Assembly: GCA_910577955.1 (NCBI GenBank)
Contig: CAJTNC010000002.1
Location: 62,001-126,000 of the forward strand
From: an uncultured Lachnospiraceae bacterium
GTDB lineage: Bacteria > Bacillota > Clostridia > Lachnospirales > Lachnospiraceae
Reading direction: 5' to 3'
DNA length: 64,000 nt
Part shown: positions 53,867-62,559 of the stretch, one piece after another
Position numbering within the stretch: position 1 is the stretch's first letter
Layout of the letters: each line of letters opens with the position of its first letter
Program-made: the position numbers and the translations under genes
The notes under the pieces: model-generated
The model's input: only the letters and a program-made list of their open reading frames with translations
Told to the model about the DNA's origin: nothing
Databases searched by the model: none

Positions 53867-54421
53867 CTATTTCCGCACCACGCTGATCCGCTTCTGAATA
53901 TGCGCGCCTTTCACAATCTCGTCCACCATTGCAATGGCATAATCCGCATAGCTGATGGTGCTTTCGCCCTTTTCATTCAGCGTCAATTCCTCGCCGCCAA
54001 GAATATATTCACCGCTGCGTTCCCCTTCTGTTTGAAAATCCCCTGCCGGGCTTATATAAGTCCATTTGACATCATTTCTCTGCCGAAGCTGAGAAAGTGC
54101 TTTTGCCATTGCAGCCGCAAGTGGTTTGTACATATCCGGGAAATCCGGGCCGTCGGCAACACAAACCGTATGCTCCTGACTTACATAAAGACTCCCTGCA
54201 CCGCCAACAACCATCAATCTGGTATCTGTTCCGGACAATGCATCACACAGCACCTTCAAGGATGTGCTGTGCAGTGGAAGTTCTTCTTCCGTCCATGCGC
54301 CAAATGCATCAACCACCACATCAAAACCTTTCAGATCTTCTGCAGTAATATCCAACACATTCCTACTTACGGACTGAGGAGCTGCCGATTTATTTTCTCC
54401 CCGAACTATTGCCGTTACATC
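53867..54421 (-). pseudogene. YwnB-like NAD(P)H-binding protein, 5' end deleted
   Basis: Homology to NAD(P)H-binding/NmrA-type proteins begins at 'FDVTAIVR', which in full-length relatives follows the Rossmann GxxGxxG loop and 'EALxRGH'. Those first ~25 residues are missing. Further motifs are present: 'LMVVGGAGSL', 'WTYISPAGDF', 'STISYADYAIAMVDEI'. The ORF can be extended to 54469, but that stretch is the terminator of the upstream Rrf2 gene, so the homology starts exactly where the terminator's T-run ends. A deletion evidently joined the two. In Bacillus the intact pair ywnA-ywnB has the same order. Confidence 0.75.
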
Positions 54422-54426
54422 AAAAA

Positions 54427-54472
54427 ACAAAAAAATTTGAGGCTTTGAAAAAAATACTCCAAACCCCAAATT
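54427..54472 (-). terminator. Intrinsic terminator of the Rrf2 gene
   Basis: On the minus strand 54472-54460 pairs with 54447-54434 (13 bp with two G-U pairs), followed by seven T (54433-54427). It overlaps the apparent start of the YwnB-like ORF. Confidence 0.7.
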
Positions 54473-54481
54473 CCGGTTACT

Positions 54482-54910
54482 TCAAATCAATTTCCTTGTA
54501 TCCTGTATGATATCTTCTAAAGTGATGGAAGACAGTTCAGTCTCCATAGCCCTTTGCACCCGTATCAGCTTTTCATCTAAGACCATATGGATATTCCTTC
54601 CCACCGGACAGTCCGCACTTGGATTCTCATGAAAACGGAACAACTCTCCATTTTCAATACATTCGACCGCATTGTAGATATCAAGAAATGATATCTCATT
54701 TAAAGACTTAGGTATAGAAGCCCCGCCGGAGCCTCTGGCCACCTCCACAAGACCCGCTGCCTTTAACTGGCCCAGTATCTTGCGAACCACCACCGGATTC
54801 ACATTTGTGCTGCCTGCCAGAAAATCACTTGTCACCTTATAATCATCCTTAAATACATCGATACAGGCAAAAATATGGACTGCCAACGTAAACCTGCTTG
54901 AAATTTGCAC
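54482..54910 (-). CDS. Rrf2-family transcriptional regulator (YwnA-like)
   Basis: 142 residues: winged helix-turn-helix at ~1-60 ('SSRFTLAVHIFACI', 'NVNPVVVRKILGQLKAAGLVEVARGSGG' in part) and 'SFLDIYNAVE'. It keeps only one cysteine (ADCPVG) of the three used to hold an iron-sulfur cluster in IscR/NsrR, so it is of the clusterless YwnA type. The start is GTG at 54910 behind GAGAGGTG. Its promoter overlaps a perfect inverted repeat, implying autoregulation. Confidence 0.9.
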   Translation of the reverse strand: MQISSRFTLAVHIFACIDVFKDDYKVTSDFLAGSTNVNPVVVRKILGQLKAAGLVEVARGSGGASIPKSLNEISFLDIYNAVECIENGELFRFHENPSADCPVGRNIHMVLDEKLIRVQRAMETELSSITLEDIIQDTRKLI

Positions 54911-54937
54911 GGAATGACACCTCTCTTTCTTACTGCC

Positions 54938-54975
54938 AGTTTATCGCCTTTTTGTTGTAATGTCAACAATTACAA
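54938..54975 (-). promoter_or_regulatory. Rrf2 promoter and operator
   Basis: TTGACA (54961-54966), 17-bp spacer, TAAACT (54938-54943) on the minus strand. The perfect inverted repeat TTGTAAT-N7-ATTACAA (54955-54975) covers the -35 box. Confidence 0.75.
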
Positions 54976-55037
54976 TAAACAGGAATCTTTTGATATCCTG
55001 CAAAATAGCAGACTTTTGGTTTTCTCCTATATATAAG

Positions 55038-55688
55038 CTATTCTGCCTTGCGTCCCGTAGCGGCTTCAAAATGAAACTTTACAATACCCATATCCATTTT
55101 TGTGTAAAATCCCTTTCCGGCTTCGGCAAATACCCTCCCATTTTTAAGAATAAGACGGAATTTCTGCTGATTCATGGCTGTCGGGGCCAGCAGCGCCGCC
55201 TCCATTCCTCTGGAAAACCAGTCCGGCATATCAAATGCACAGTTACAAAGTTGGTCTACAGGCTTGTTCGGATGTGCAGTTCCCTGAGTAATCCCATACC
55301 CCAATGCAATGATGCATGCCTGCTTTTCTCCCTTTTTGATTTTGGCAGCACTCTTCCCATGGGTCATGGCCACCCAGCAGGTATTCAGCCCCAGCTCCTG
55401 TGCCCTCAATACAAGTCTCTCCCCATAATATCCCGTTTTTTCATCCAGTGCAGCACTTTTTTCTCCCACAAGAGCAATGTAATTTTCCACGCCGCTGAAT
55501 TTTCCGTAATGAGCCATCATACTGTCAAAGCATTTCGGTTCATCGAAAAAAATCTGGATATGCATGCCGCTCTTTTGATTACACTCCATCACCAGTTCTT
55601 CCAGTGCCTTTCTTTTATCATCCTCAATTTTTTTCCTGCTGTACTGCCGCACGCTGTGGCGTGCTTTCATAATATCTAAAATATCCAT
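55038..55688 (-). CDS. Nitroreductase-family oxidoreductase
   Basis: 216 residues. N-terminal 'MKARHSVRQYSRKKI' is the FMN-phosphate-binding signature; 'YYGERLVLRAQELGLNTCWVAM' (in part) near 95-115 and 'LLAPTAMNQQKFR' near 165 complete the family pattern. FMN-dependent NAD(P)H oxidoreductase, substrate unknown. It has a near-consensus promoter and lies upstream of the Rrf2 gene in the same direction, without an obvious shared transcript because the Rrf2 gene has its own promoter. Confidence 0.9.
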   Translation of the reverse strand: MDILDIMKARHSVRQYSRKKIEDDKRKALEELVMECNQKSGMHIQIFFDEPKCFDSMMAHYGKFSGVENYIALVGEKSAALDEKTGYYGERLVLRAQELGLNTCWVAMTHGKSAAKIKKGEKQACIIALGYGITQGTAHPNKPVDQLCNCAFDMPDWFSRGMEAALLAPTAMNQQKFRLILKNGRVFAEAGKGFYTKMDMGIVKFHFEAATGRKAE

Positions 55689-55729
55689 AACACAGTCCTT
55701 TCCGTTTAAATATTTGTCACATTTTATTG

Positions 55730-55758
55730 ATTATAGTGGTATATCGTGACAGTGTCAA
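55730..55758 (-). promoter_or_regulatory. Promoter of the nitroreductase gene
   Basis: TTGACA (55753-55758), 17-bp spacer, TATAAT (55730-55735) on the minus strand: full consensus in both boxes. Confidence 0.85.
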
Positions 55759-55783
55759 GAAATGAAAATCCTGTATATAATAT

Positions 55784-55828
55784 CAAAAAACCCCTGCAAA
55801 TGGCATTCACACACCATTCACAGGGATT
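55784..55828 (-). terminator. Intrinsic terminator of rpsB-tsf
   Basis: On the minus strand ATCCCTG..AATGG pairs with CCATT..CAGGGGT, followed by six T (55784-55790). Begins 33 bp after the tsf stop codon. Confidence 0.88.
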
Positions 55829-55860
55829 TCTTCATTCAAAATAATCAGGCAAACTTCACC

Positions 55861-56787
55861 TTACGCATTCATCTGCGCTGCAACCTCAGCAGCAAAGTCC
55901 TCATTCTTTTTCTCCAGACCTTCGCCTGTCTCAAAACGAACAAACTTTGTCACTTTCAGATCTGTACCGCATTCCTTTGCTACCTGCGCGATATACTGTC
56001 CTACAGTCTGCTTTCCATCTTCTGCTCTTACATAGATCTGGTCTAACAGGCAGATCTCCTTTAACTCTTTGTTGATACGGCCGTTGATCATACCGTCGAT
56101 CACCTTCTGGGGCTTAGCGGATTCCTTCGGATCGTTCATGATCTGTGCAAGCAGAATCTCTTTCTCATGAGCGATATAGTCATCGCCGACTTCCTCTCTG
56201 CTCACATACTTCGGAGCCAGAGCTGCAACCTGCATAGCCACATTCTTTAACGCTTCTCTGACTGCATCGTTGTCTGCGCCTGCCTCTGCCGCCACAATAA
56301 CGCCGATACGTCCGCCGCCGTGCAGATAATCTACCACGATAGGAGCCTCAACCACTTCAAATCTTCTGATGTTCAGATTTTCACCGATAGTAGCAACCTT
56401 CTCCACCAGCGCTTCTTTTACAGTTTTGGAAGCGTCAGCCTCCCAGCTCTCCGCAAGAAAAGCATCCACATCTTCCGCTGTTGTGTGAAGCGCCTGTTTT
56501 GCCACTGCCTCAACAAAAGTCTGGAATGTCTCATTCTTTGCCACGAAGTCAGTCTCGGAATTTACTTCCACGACTGCAGCTTTGCCGCCATCCACTGCAA
56601 TACGGCAGATACCTTCCGCCGCGATTCTGCCGGCTTTCTTTTCAGCTTTTGCCTGTCCGTTCTTTCTCAAAAACTCAACAGCCTCTTCCATATTGCCGTT
56701 TGTCTCGCCCAGAGCTTTTTTGCAGTCCATCATACCTGCACCGGTCAGCTCTCTCAACTCTTTTACCATTGCTGCTGTAATAGCCAT
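55861..56787 (-). CDS. tsf: Translation elongation factor Ts
   Basis: 308 residues from ATG 56787, behind GGAGG; an in-frame TTG at 56802 lies on the ribosome site itself. N-terminal UBA-like 'MVKELRELTGAGMMDCKKAL' (in part), then 'NSETDFVAKNE' and 'VDYLHGGGRIGVIV', the core that exchanges GDP on EF-Tu. Follows rpsB by 29 bp; terminator behind. Confidence 0.97.
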   Translation of the reverse strand: MAITAAMVKELRELTGAGMMDCKKALGETNGNMEEAVEFLRKNGQAKAEKKAGRIAAEGICRIAVDGGKAAVVEVNSETDFVAKNETFQTFVEAVAKQALHTTAEDVDAFLAESWEADASKTVKEALVEKVATIGENLNIRRFEVVEAPIVVDYLHGGGRIGVIVAAEAGADNDAVREALKNVAMQVAALAPKYVSREEVGDDYIAHEKEILLAQIMNDPKESAKPQKVIDGMINGRINKELKEICLLDQIYVRAEDGKQTVGQYIAQVAKECGTDLKVTKFVRFETGEGLEKKNEDFAAEVAAQMNA

Positions 56788-56816
56788 TTTATTTTCCTCC
56801 AAATCTATCTATCCTG

Positions 56817-57587
56817 TCACTCAGCCGCTGCTGCTTCCTCAATATCTGTCGCCTCAACATTTTCTGCCGCTTCTGCCATCTCTGCTTCGCCCATATCAGC
56901 AGCCTCACCCTGAGACGCTTCGATTACGGCATCAGCCATCTTGGAAACAATCAGTTTTACGGCTCTGATTGCATCGTCGTTGCCCGGAATGATGTAATCC
57001 AGTTCCTCGGGATCACAGTTTGTATCGCCGATACCGATCAGAGTGATTCCCAGCGCGTGAGCTTCCTGCACACAGATTCTCTCTTTCTTCGGGTCAACCA
57101 CGAAGATACAATCGGGGATTCTGCTCATCTCCTTGATACCGCCAAGGTTCTTCTCTAACTTCTCCCATTCTTTCTTGATCTGGATGACTTCCTTCTTAGG
57201 CAGCACATCAAAAGTGCCGTCCTGAGCCATCTCCTCAATCCTTTTCAGTCTGTCGATACGGGACTGGATCGTCTTAAAGTTGGTGAGCATACCGCCCAGC
57301 CATCTCTCATTTACAAAATACATACCACAGCGCTCTGCCTCAGTCTTGACTGCGTCCTGCGCCTGTTTCTTTGTTCCGACAAAAAGGATCGTTCCTCCCT
57401 GTGAAACAATATCTGCAACAGCATTGTAAGCCTCGTCCACTTTGCCTACGGACTTCTGCAGATCGATGATGTGGATGCCGTTTCTCTCTGTGAAGATATA
57501 GGGAGCCATCTTAGGGTTCCATCTTCTTGTGTGGTGTCCGAAATGCACACCGGCTTCCAGTAACTGCTTCATTGAAATTACGCTCAT
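56817..57587 (-). CDS. rpsB: 30S ribosomal protein S2
   Basis: 256 residues from ATG 57587 with GGAGG at 8 bp; the frame can be read further upstream but lacks a ribosome site. 'LLEAGVHFGHHTRRWNPKM' (in part), 'RNGIHIIDLQKS', 'LGGMLTNFKTI' and 'GIGDTNCDPEELDYIIPGNDDA' (in part) are standard S2 signatures. The C-terminus has a 30-residue Ala/Glu-rich acidic tail beyond the usual end, as seen in many Lachnospiraceae. Confidence 0.97.
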   Translation of the reverse strand: MSVISMKQLLEAGVHFGHHTRRWNPKMAPYIFTERNGIHIIDLQKSVGKVDEAYNAVADIVSQGGTILFVGTKKQAQDAVKTEAERCGMYFVNERWLGGMLTNFKTIQSRIDRLKRIEEMAQDGTFDVLPKKEVIQIKKEWEKLEKNLGGIKEMSRIPDCIFVVDPKKERICVQEAHALGITLIGIGDTNCDPEELDYIIPGNDDAIRAVKLIVSKMADAVIEASQGEAADMGEAEMAEAAENVEATDIEEAAAAE

Positions 57588-57656
57588 GTCTTTTCCTCCA
57601 TTTGGTTTTTCTTCCACATACCTTACCGGGTCCATGATCCCCGTCCCTTAAGCCTA

Positions 57657-57742
57657 TCCTGCCTTGCAGGACACCAACCTAACATCAGTATGCGTGTTTT
57701 TTACAGCCTTTGTATTTTACCACAAATTTCCCCTGCTTGCAA
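57657..57742 (-). promoter_or_regulatory. rpsB promoter and leader hairpin
   Basis: TTGCAA (57737-57742), 17-bp spacer, TAAAAT (57714-57719) on the minus strand. The ~120-nt leader contains a TCCTGC/GCAGGA hairpin (57657-57671) about 70 nt before the start, a candidate site for S2 feedback control. A 14-bp palindrome (CTGCTTGCAAGCAG) overlaps the -35. Confidence 0.6.
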
Positions 57743-57788
57743 GCAGAAAATGCTGTCAATTTCAGTCTTTTTGTCAATTTCCATCTTT

Positions 57789-59285
57789 CTAACACAAATG
57801 ACAAACGATACGCCTCCCGATGATATAGCGTCCCAACTCGTTTGGATGAGTTCCGTCCGAAATATATGTCCAGACATTGTCTTCGTCAATACCTGATTCC
57901 TTAAAATTATCGATCACTTCCGCTTGCTCTTGTTTTGCCACATTTGAAACGGCTTCCGCATAATCGCGCAATGTGCCGCCCTCAGGTGACTGTATGTCCG
58001 TTCCGCCTTGAAATTCCACACTGTAATTCGGCGTCATTAAAATGATGCGGCAGTCTGGATAAGCCTTTCTCAAAAGCGTGACCGCCAGTCCCAGCGCCCC
58101 CTCATAGCAGGATGTTTCATCCTCCGGCGTCTGACTGTAGATAGGCATACCCACGAAATAATCGTTTAATCCGAAATTTAAAATAAAGCACGTGCTGCGG
58201 TCTTCTCCCCCGTCATGGTCTGAAATATACTCCTCCATATCACGCTTTACATGATGATCATCAGAAAGGGCAGACAAATCCCTGCCCAAAAAAGCTTCCA
58301 CTACCGGAAGAAGCGACATCTCCTCCGGATCTCCCCCAAACGCAGCGGTAGTGCCTCCCACGCCAAAATTATATACCGACGCGCCCGAAAGCCCCGCCAC
58401 AACGCCGGGAATAGAAGTGCTGTCGGTAAAGTTGCCGACGACACTGTCGCCGAAAAACACGATATCCATATCTGACAAATCTGCTGATGCCCCGAGATCA
58501 TATCCTGCAAGCAGAGGATCCGAACTTTTATCCTTCGCCAGTTCTCGTATCACCTGAAACTTATCCTCCATATTTTCAACCGTCAGCCTGTAGGTATCAT
58601 CCCGGAAAGTAAATGCGACTATCTTCCTTGTGACCGCTTCATTACAACAATTTTCCGTCTCATAGTTTGCCGGATTAGCTATCAGCCACTCCTCCGCGCC
58701 CAAAAAATAAAACATGACATTCGGCTCACCGCAAAAAATATTGACAAAATCACGGTAAGAAGATATCATGTCTTCCCTCTCCTTCTCTGAGAGTTCTTTC
58801 CAGTATTCCAATGAATAATAGGGCAGTAGGATCTCGTAAGCAGTATCCGCATTCCCCTTAACTGCGGCAAGCAGCGTATCCCTGTAGGCGCGGCCATACA
58901 AAGAAGCATGAAAGCCGTAGCGCGAACCTATAAAAGCGGGATCAAGCACAAGATATACCCGCTCCTGAGAAACTTCCAGCGCATCAAAAAAATCTCTTAT
59001 GTCATAGAGATTTTCAAACCTGTGGGAAGCTTTCACCGTACTTATCCCACGGAAATATTCAAAATCTTCCCCACTGAACTGCTCTGCAGGCAACATAGAA
59101 AGCAAAAGACATTCCGGAGCCCTCTCATTGATCTGCTCTATATCCAGAGCGCGGATCTCATCTGCCGTATAATGTATGGTACGAAAATAGAAATACAGCA
59201 CAGAAATACTGACAGCAGTCACAATGACAATCAGACATACTAACGCCTTCCCCTTTTGTTTCTGTCCCTCCTGTCCTCTACTCAA
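57789..59285 (-). CDS. Membrane-anchored SGNH/GDSL-type hydrolase
   Basis: 498 residues: membrane segment at ~14-34, an N-terminal region (~40-265) without recognised motifs, then an SGNH hydrolase domain with block I 'FFGDSVVG', block II 'FGVGGTT', block III 'FGLNDY' and block V 'DGTHPN', giving the Ser, Gly, Asn and Asp/His of the catalytic set. Faces outside the membrane; relatives de-acylate cell-wall glycans or lipids. It is the last gene of the fla/che transcript, 7 bp behind the MltG-like gene, so a role in wall remodelling around flagella is possible but inferred. Confidence 0.82.
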   Translation of the reverse strand: MSRGQEGQKQKGKALVCLIVIVTAVSISVLYFYFRTIHYTADEIRALDIEQINERAPECLLLSMLPAEQFSGEDFEYFRGISTVKASHRFENLYDIRDFFDALEVSQERVYLVLDPAFIGSRYGFHASLYGRAYRDTLLAAVKGNADTAYEILLPYYSLEYWKELSEKEREDMISSYRDFVNIFCGEPNVMFYFLGAEEWLIANPANYETENCCNEAVTRKIVAFTFRDDTYRLTVENMEDKFQVIRELAKDKSSDPLLAGYDLGASADLSDMDIVFFGDSVVGNFTDSTSIPGVVAGLSGASVYNFGVGGTTAAFGGDPEEMSLLPVVEAFLGRDLSALSDDHHVKRDMEEYISDHDGGEDRSTCFILNFGLNDYFVGMPIYSQTPEDETSCYEGALGLAVTLLRKAYPDCRIILMTPNYSVEFQGGTDIQSPEGGTLRDYAEAVSNVAKQEQAEVIDNFKESGIDEDNVWTYISDGTHPNELGRYIIGRRIVCHLC

Positions 59286-59292
59286 AATACCC

Positions 59293-59994
59293 TCACCTGC
59301 TTTTCGTAATGATATCCGCGATCTCTTTCTCCGACGCGCCCTCTGTTATCTCATAATTTCCGACGGATATTCTTTTATCGTATCCGTTTCTGCAAAGAAA
59401 CACATCAAAATCTGCAGCAGACTGTACTAACCCTGCTTCCGCGGCTCTTCTGGCCACCGAAACTGAACTGTCGCCGCGGCGCACCTCTAACATCACAACT
59501 CTTCCCGCCGGAGAATTCTCCGCCACATCTTCTGCGCGGTCCGCCACTTCATCCGCCCGCTCTTCTATCTCCTGTGCCAGTTCCTGTTCGGCTTTATCTT
59601 CAGCAGAAAGATCTGTTTCCGGCTCGTTGACCGCATTTTCCTCCGCCTCCGGAGCTAAATCCTGAACTTGCTCCGTCTCCTCCGGTTCCACACCGACGTC
59701 TTCCGTCTCCTGCGTGTCTTCCGCCGATGTCTCTCGCTCCGTGTCCTGTCCTGAGACACTCTCCGGTGCTTCCGCCGGACTGCCGTCAGGCTCTGCCGCA
59801 TCTTCTGCCTCCGGTTTTTCGCTGCCCAGCTCACCGAGCACGGTCTTATCTTTCTCCACCATGCCGAGTTCCGCCGCTCTGCGCCTTACAGCCTCATCGC
59901 TCATTTTAGCGTTCATCCTTCCCGATACGGTGAGAATCAGTGCCGTCACCAACATACCGATACCCAGACCCCGCAAATAATATTTCACTTTCAT
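59293..59994 (-). CDS. Anchored protein with MltG/YceG LysM-like domain only
   Basis: 233 residues: membrane segment at ~8-25, a very acidic low-complexity linker (~50-165) and a C-terminal ~65-residue domain ('VARRAAEAGLVQSAADFDVFL' in part, 'RISVGNYEITEGASEKEIADII' in part) that resembles the LysM-like subdomain of the endolytic transglycosylase MltG. The catalytic MltG domain with its Glu is absent, so this is a binding domain rather than an enzyme. Within the fla/che transcript. Confidence 0.72.
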   Translation of the reverse strand: MKVKYYLRGLGIGMLVTALILTVSGRMNAKMSDEAVRRRAAELGMVEKDKTVLGELGSEKPEAEDAAEPDGSPAEAPESVSGQDTERETSAEDTQETEDVGVEPEETEQVQDLAPEAEENAVNEPETDLSAEDKAEQELAQEIEERADEVADRAEDVAENSPAGRVVMLEVRRGDSSVSVARRAAEAGLVQSAADFDVFLCRNGYDKRISVGNYEITEGASEKEIADIITKSR

Positions 59995-60042
59995 TTTCGC
60001 CTATGCTCCACTGTATTGATAGGTACAATTTCCCTGCACGAT

Positions 60043-60951
60043 TTATCTGGTTCCTTCATAAAGGTCTATCACAAGCCGGACTTCTCCGATTCCCAGTCCT
60101 AACTCTCTGGCGATGGCCATATTGGATTTTCCTGCTTCATGCATCTTTAGTATTTTGCTGTTGCTGTTTGAGGCGGCTTCACCATCTTCCATCGAATCCG
60201 ACAAAAGCAACATTAAATCCCTGTCCTCCGCAGAAGGCGCTGTCTCCGTCTTCGGCTTTTCGGCCACCCGTTTAGCAGGCTGCTTCTTCGGAATCACTTC
60301 CACCCTTTCCGGCACAAAAGCCTTAAATCCGCTGTCGGCCGAAACTTCCGCCTGCACAGGCAGACTCTCTTTCTCTTTCTTTGCGTCCTGTTTTGCGGAT
60401 GCCGCTTTCTTTCTTCCCGTACCGGATGCCTTTTTGGATTCTTTTCCGTCATCGGAAAGCATCTGTGATTTCATCTTCTCAAACTCTGCGGTCTTCTCCG
60501 ATATCTCCTTCAGTTTTTCTTTCACCGTAATCTCGGAATCTTTCACCTGCTGCAGCAGATCCTGCAGATTTTGTTCTGTCTTCTCGAAGGACTCTGAAAG
60601 GTTCTCCTTTTTATTTTTCAGCATATCATAAAGAAAAACCACTTCCTCATGGTTTTTGTGGATCTCTTCTAAAACGGTATCGGAATATTCGTTGACCGCC
60701 ATGATCTTCTCATTGGAGATGCGCTCCATAGTGCGTTCCGATCTCTCGATCTGCTCCTTTACCTCCTCCCCGGAAAGTTCCGCAAGGTGGCTGCGCACCG
60801 TCTCAAGTTCCTCTGCTACCAAATTTTTTACTTCTTCCTTTGCCAGATTTCTGGTTTCTTCTTTCAGTTTTTCTTCTTTTACCGGAATACAGAAGCTGAT
60901 TAAAAAAACCACAGCCCCTGCCGCCAACAGCACGAGTTCCAATATTCCCAT
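60043..60951 (-). CDS. DUF6115-like coiled-coil membrane protein
   Basis: 302 residues: one N-terminal membrane segment (~4-22), coiled coil to ~165 containing 'NEYSDTVLEEIHKNHEEVVFLYDML' (in part), a Lys/Ala-rich linker, and a C-terminal helix-turn-helix-like stretch ('ILKMHEAGKSNMAIARELGLGIGEV' in part). This layout is typical of the DUF6115/YlxL-type gene next to fliA in clostridial flagellar operons. Function unknown; 14 bp behind fliA. Confidence 0.7.
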   Translation of the reverse strand: MGILELVLLAAGAVVFLISFCIPVKEEKLKEETRNLAKEEVKNLVAEELETVRSHLAELSGEEVKEQIERSERTMERISNEKIMAVNEYSDTVLEEIHKNHEEVVFLYDMLKNKKENLSESFEKTEQNLQDLLQQVKDSEITVKEKLKEISEKTAEFEKMKSQMLSDDGKESKKASGTGRKKAASAKQDAKKEKESLPVQAEVSADSGFKAFVPERVEVIPKKQPAKRVAEKPKTETAPSAEDRDLMLLLSDSMEDGEAASNSNSKILKMHEAGKSNMAIARELGLGIGEVRLVIDLYEGTR

Positions 60952-60965
60952 GTTCTCTCCACTTC

Positions 60966-61736
60966 CTACAATCCTGTCAAAATTCCCATGTACTTACCCA
61001 TCTTCGCTTTCATCTTCTGCAGCGCTCTCGTGTGAAGCTGGGAAATTCTCGACTCCGAGACTTCCAAAATAGAACTGATCTCCTTCAAGGTAAGTTCTTC
61101 ATAATAATAAAACAAAATGACTTTCTTCTCTTTCTCCGTCAGAACTTCCAGAGACTCTGCCAGTATCTTTTTCAACTCGTCCTTTTCTATTACCGTTTCC
61201 GGCGAATCGAACTGCCCTGAATGAGTACCGGGTTCTACAGGTACTTCGCTGCCCTGTTCCATAAACTCATTGAGAGAGATCACGCCTGTGACTTTCATCT
61301 GTCCCTGCCAGTCCAGATATTCATCGTCTGTGATACCAAGCGCCGCCGCGATCTCCTCATCCGTGGCAGGCCGTCCTTCCCTGCTCTCGATTTCCCGCAT
61401 AGCGGCGTCTATCTTTTTCTGCTTCTGCCTGATCGTCCTCGGGATCCAGTCCATCTTCCGGATCTGATCCAGAATCGCGCCTCTGATTCGCAAACTGGCG
61501 TAAGTCTCAAATTTGACTTCCTTGCACAGATCATACTTATCAATAGCGTCAATCAAACCGAACACGCCGTATCCTACCAGATCGTCATATTCCACATTAT
61601 AACCCAAATACATGCTGAGTCTGCCGGCCACAACTTTTACAAGGGGAGCATATTCGATTATGATCTTTTCTCTGACCTCAGGATTTCTATTTTTTCCATA
61701 CTCATCCCAAAGTTTCTTCTTTTCCGCTTCGTTCAT
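60966..61736 (-). CDS. fliA: Flagellar RNA polymerase sigma factor (sigma-28/FliA/SigD)
   Basis: 256 residues: region 2 ('YDDLVGYGVFGLIDAIDKYD' in part, 'FETYASLRIRGAILDQIRKMDWIPR' in part), region 3 ('REGRPATDEEIAAALGI') and region 4 helix-turn-helix ('LTLKEISSILEVSESRISQLHTRAL' in part). The 'LRIRGAILDQIRKMDW' stretch is diagnostic of FliA/WhiG. Directs transcription of late flagellar and chemotaxis genes. Lies in the che operon behind a small membrane-protein gene. Confidence 0.96.
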   Translation of the reverse strand: MNEAEKKKLWDEYGKNRNPEVREKIIIEYAPLVKVVAGRLSMYLGYNVEYDDLVGYGVFGLIDAIDKYDLCKEVKFETYASLRIRGAILDQIRKMDWIPRTIRQKQKKIDAAMREIESREGRPATDEEIAAALGITDDEYLDWQGQMKVTGVISLNEFMEQGSEVPVEPGTHSGQFDSPETVIEKDELKKILAESLEVLTEKEKKVILFYYYEELTLKEISSILEVSESRISQLHTRALQKMKAKMGKYMGILTGL

Positions 61737-61746
61737 AGTCTACCGC

Positions 61747-62043
61747 TTATCCCTCCGCAGCCTCCTGTTCCTCGCTCCCGCTCTCTGTCTCTCCGTCTTC
61801 CGTATCCTTTTCTATAACTTCATCCTCTTCCTCCGGTTCCGGAGGCGTGTTCTGTCTGTCGATCCTGTCTAAGATGTCTTTCAATACACAGCCAAGTATA
61901 TAAAAAACAATCAGTATTGTGAGAAGTCTGGCCAAAAACTCATTCAGTTCACAGCCCTTAACCACCATCAGTATACTCGTCACTGCTCCCGCCGTCAGCA
62001 TCACAAAAGGAGGAATCAGTTTCCTCTTTTTTTCTTTTTCCAC
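61747..62043 (-). CDS. Small membrane protein of the flagellar operon, unknown function
   Basis: 98 residues: basic N-terminus, two hydrophobic segments (~12-28, ~38-58) and a strongly acidic C-terminal tail (Glu/Asp-rich, ~65-98). No family recognised. Sits between cheD and fliA with 10- and 17-bp gaps, so it belongs to the same transcript. Confidence 0.7.
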   Translation of the reverse strand: MEKEKKRKLIPPFVMLTAGAVTSILMVVKGCELNEFLARLLTILIVFYILGCVLKDILDRIDRQNTPPEPEEEDEVIEKDTEDGETESGSEEQEAAEG

Positions 62044-62060
62044 GCTGTGGATCCCCCCTA

Positions 62061-62546
62061 TTATATGCTCTTTTCCGGTTTTCCTACCGCCCTAATAACA
62101 TATATTCCCGTTTCCGGATAATATATTACCGTACGGCCATAATTTAATCCGGTATCTTCCGCCAACAGCTTGATATTCATAGCTTTCAATTTCTTTCTGG
62201 CAGCCGCTGCATTCCGATCGCCTACTTTAACCAGATCGGAGTTGCGCTGGAAGGAAAACATTTGGGCTCCGCCTGCAAGCTTTGCCTCCAGCCTGCTCCT
62301 GTTTGCCCCTGCCGCTGTCAGTCTTTTCACTAACTCATCGATCCCTGAGTCAACAAACTTTTCTACACAAGTATTATTCTTTATCACTGTGGAATCCGGC
62401 AGCATTGCATGCAAAAGACCACCGACTTTCGTAAGCGGATCTCTGATCGCAACTCCCACACAGGAACCAAGTCCTAAAGTAGTAACACCGTCCGGGCTCT
62501 TGCATATCTTGATGTCTGCCATGCCTACTTTAATTATTGTACTCAT
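62061..62546 (-). CDS. cheD: Chemoreceptor glutamine deamidase CheD
   Basis: 161 residues. 'LGSCVGVAI' with the catalytic Cys, 'GGLLHAMLP' with the His and the Thr-containing 'KLAGGAQMF' match CheD. It deamidates chemoreceptors and binds CheC, whose gene is 13 bp upstream in the transcript. Confidence 0.95.
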   Translation of the reverse strand: MSTIIKVGMADIKICKSPDGVTTLGLGSCVGVAIRDPLTKVGGLLHAMLPDSTVIKNNTCVEKFVDSGIDELVKRLTAAGANRSRLEAKLAGGAQMFSFQRNSDLVKVGDRNAAAARKKLKAMNIKLLAEDTGLNYGRTVIYYPETGIYVIRAVGKPEKSI

Positions 62547-62559
62547 TTCCGTTCACTTC

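Noticed and set aside
57721..57742. Palindrome CTGCTTGCAAGCAG as terminator of the SGNH gene
   Set aside because: No U-tract on the minus strand after the stem; it coincides with the rpsB -35 region.
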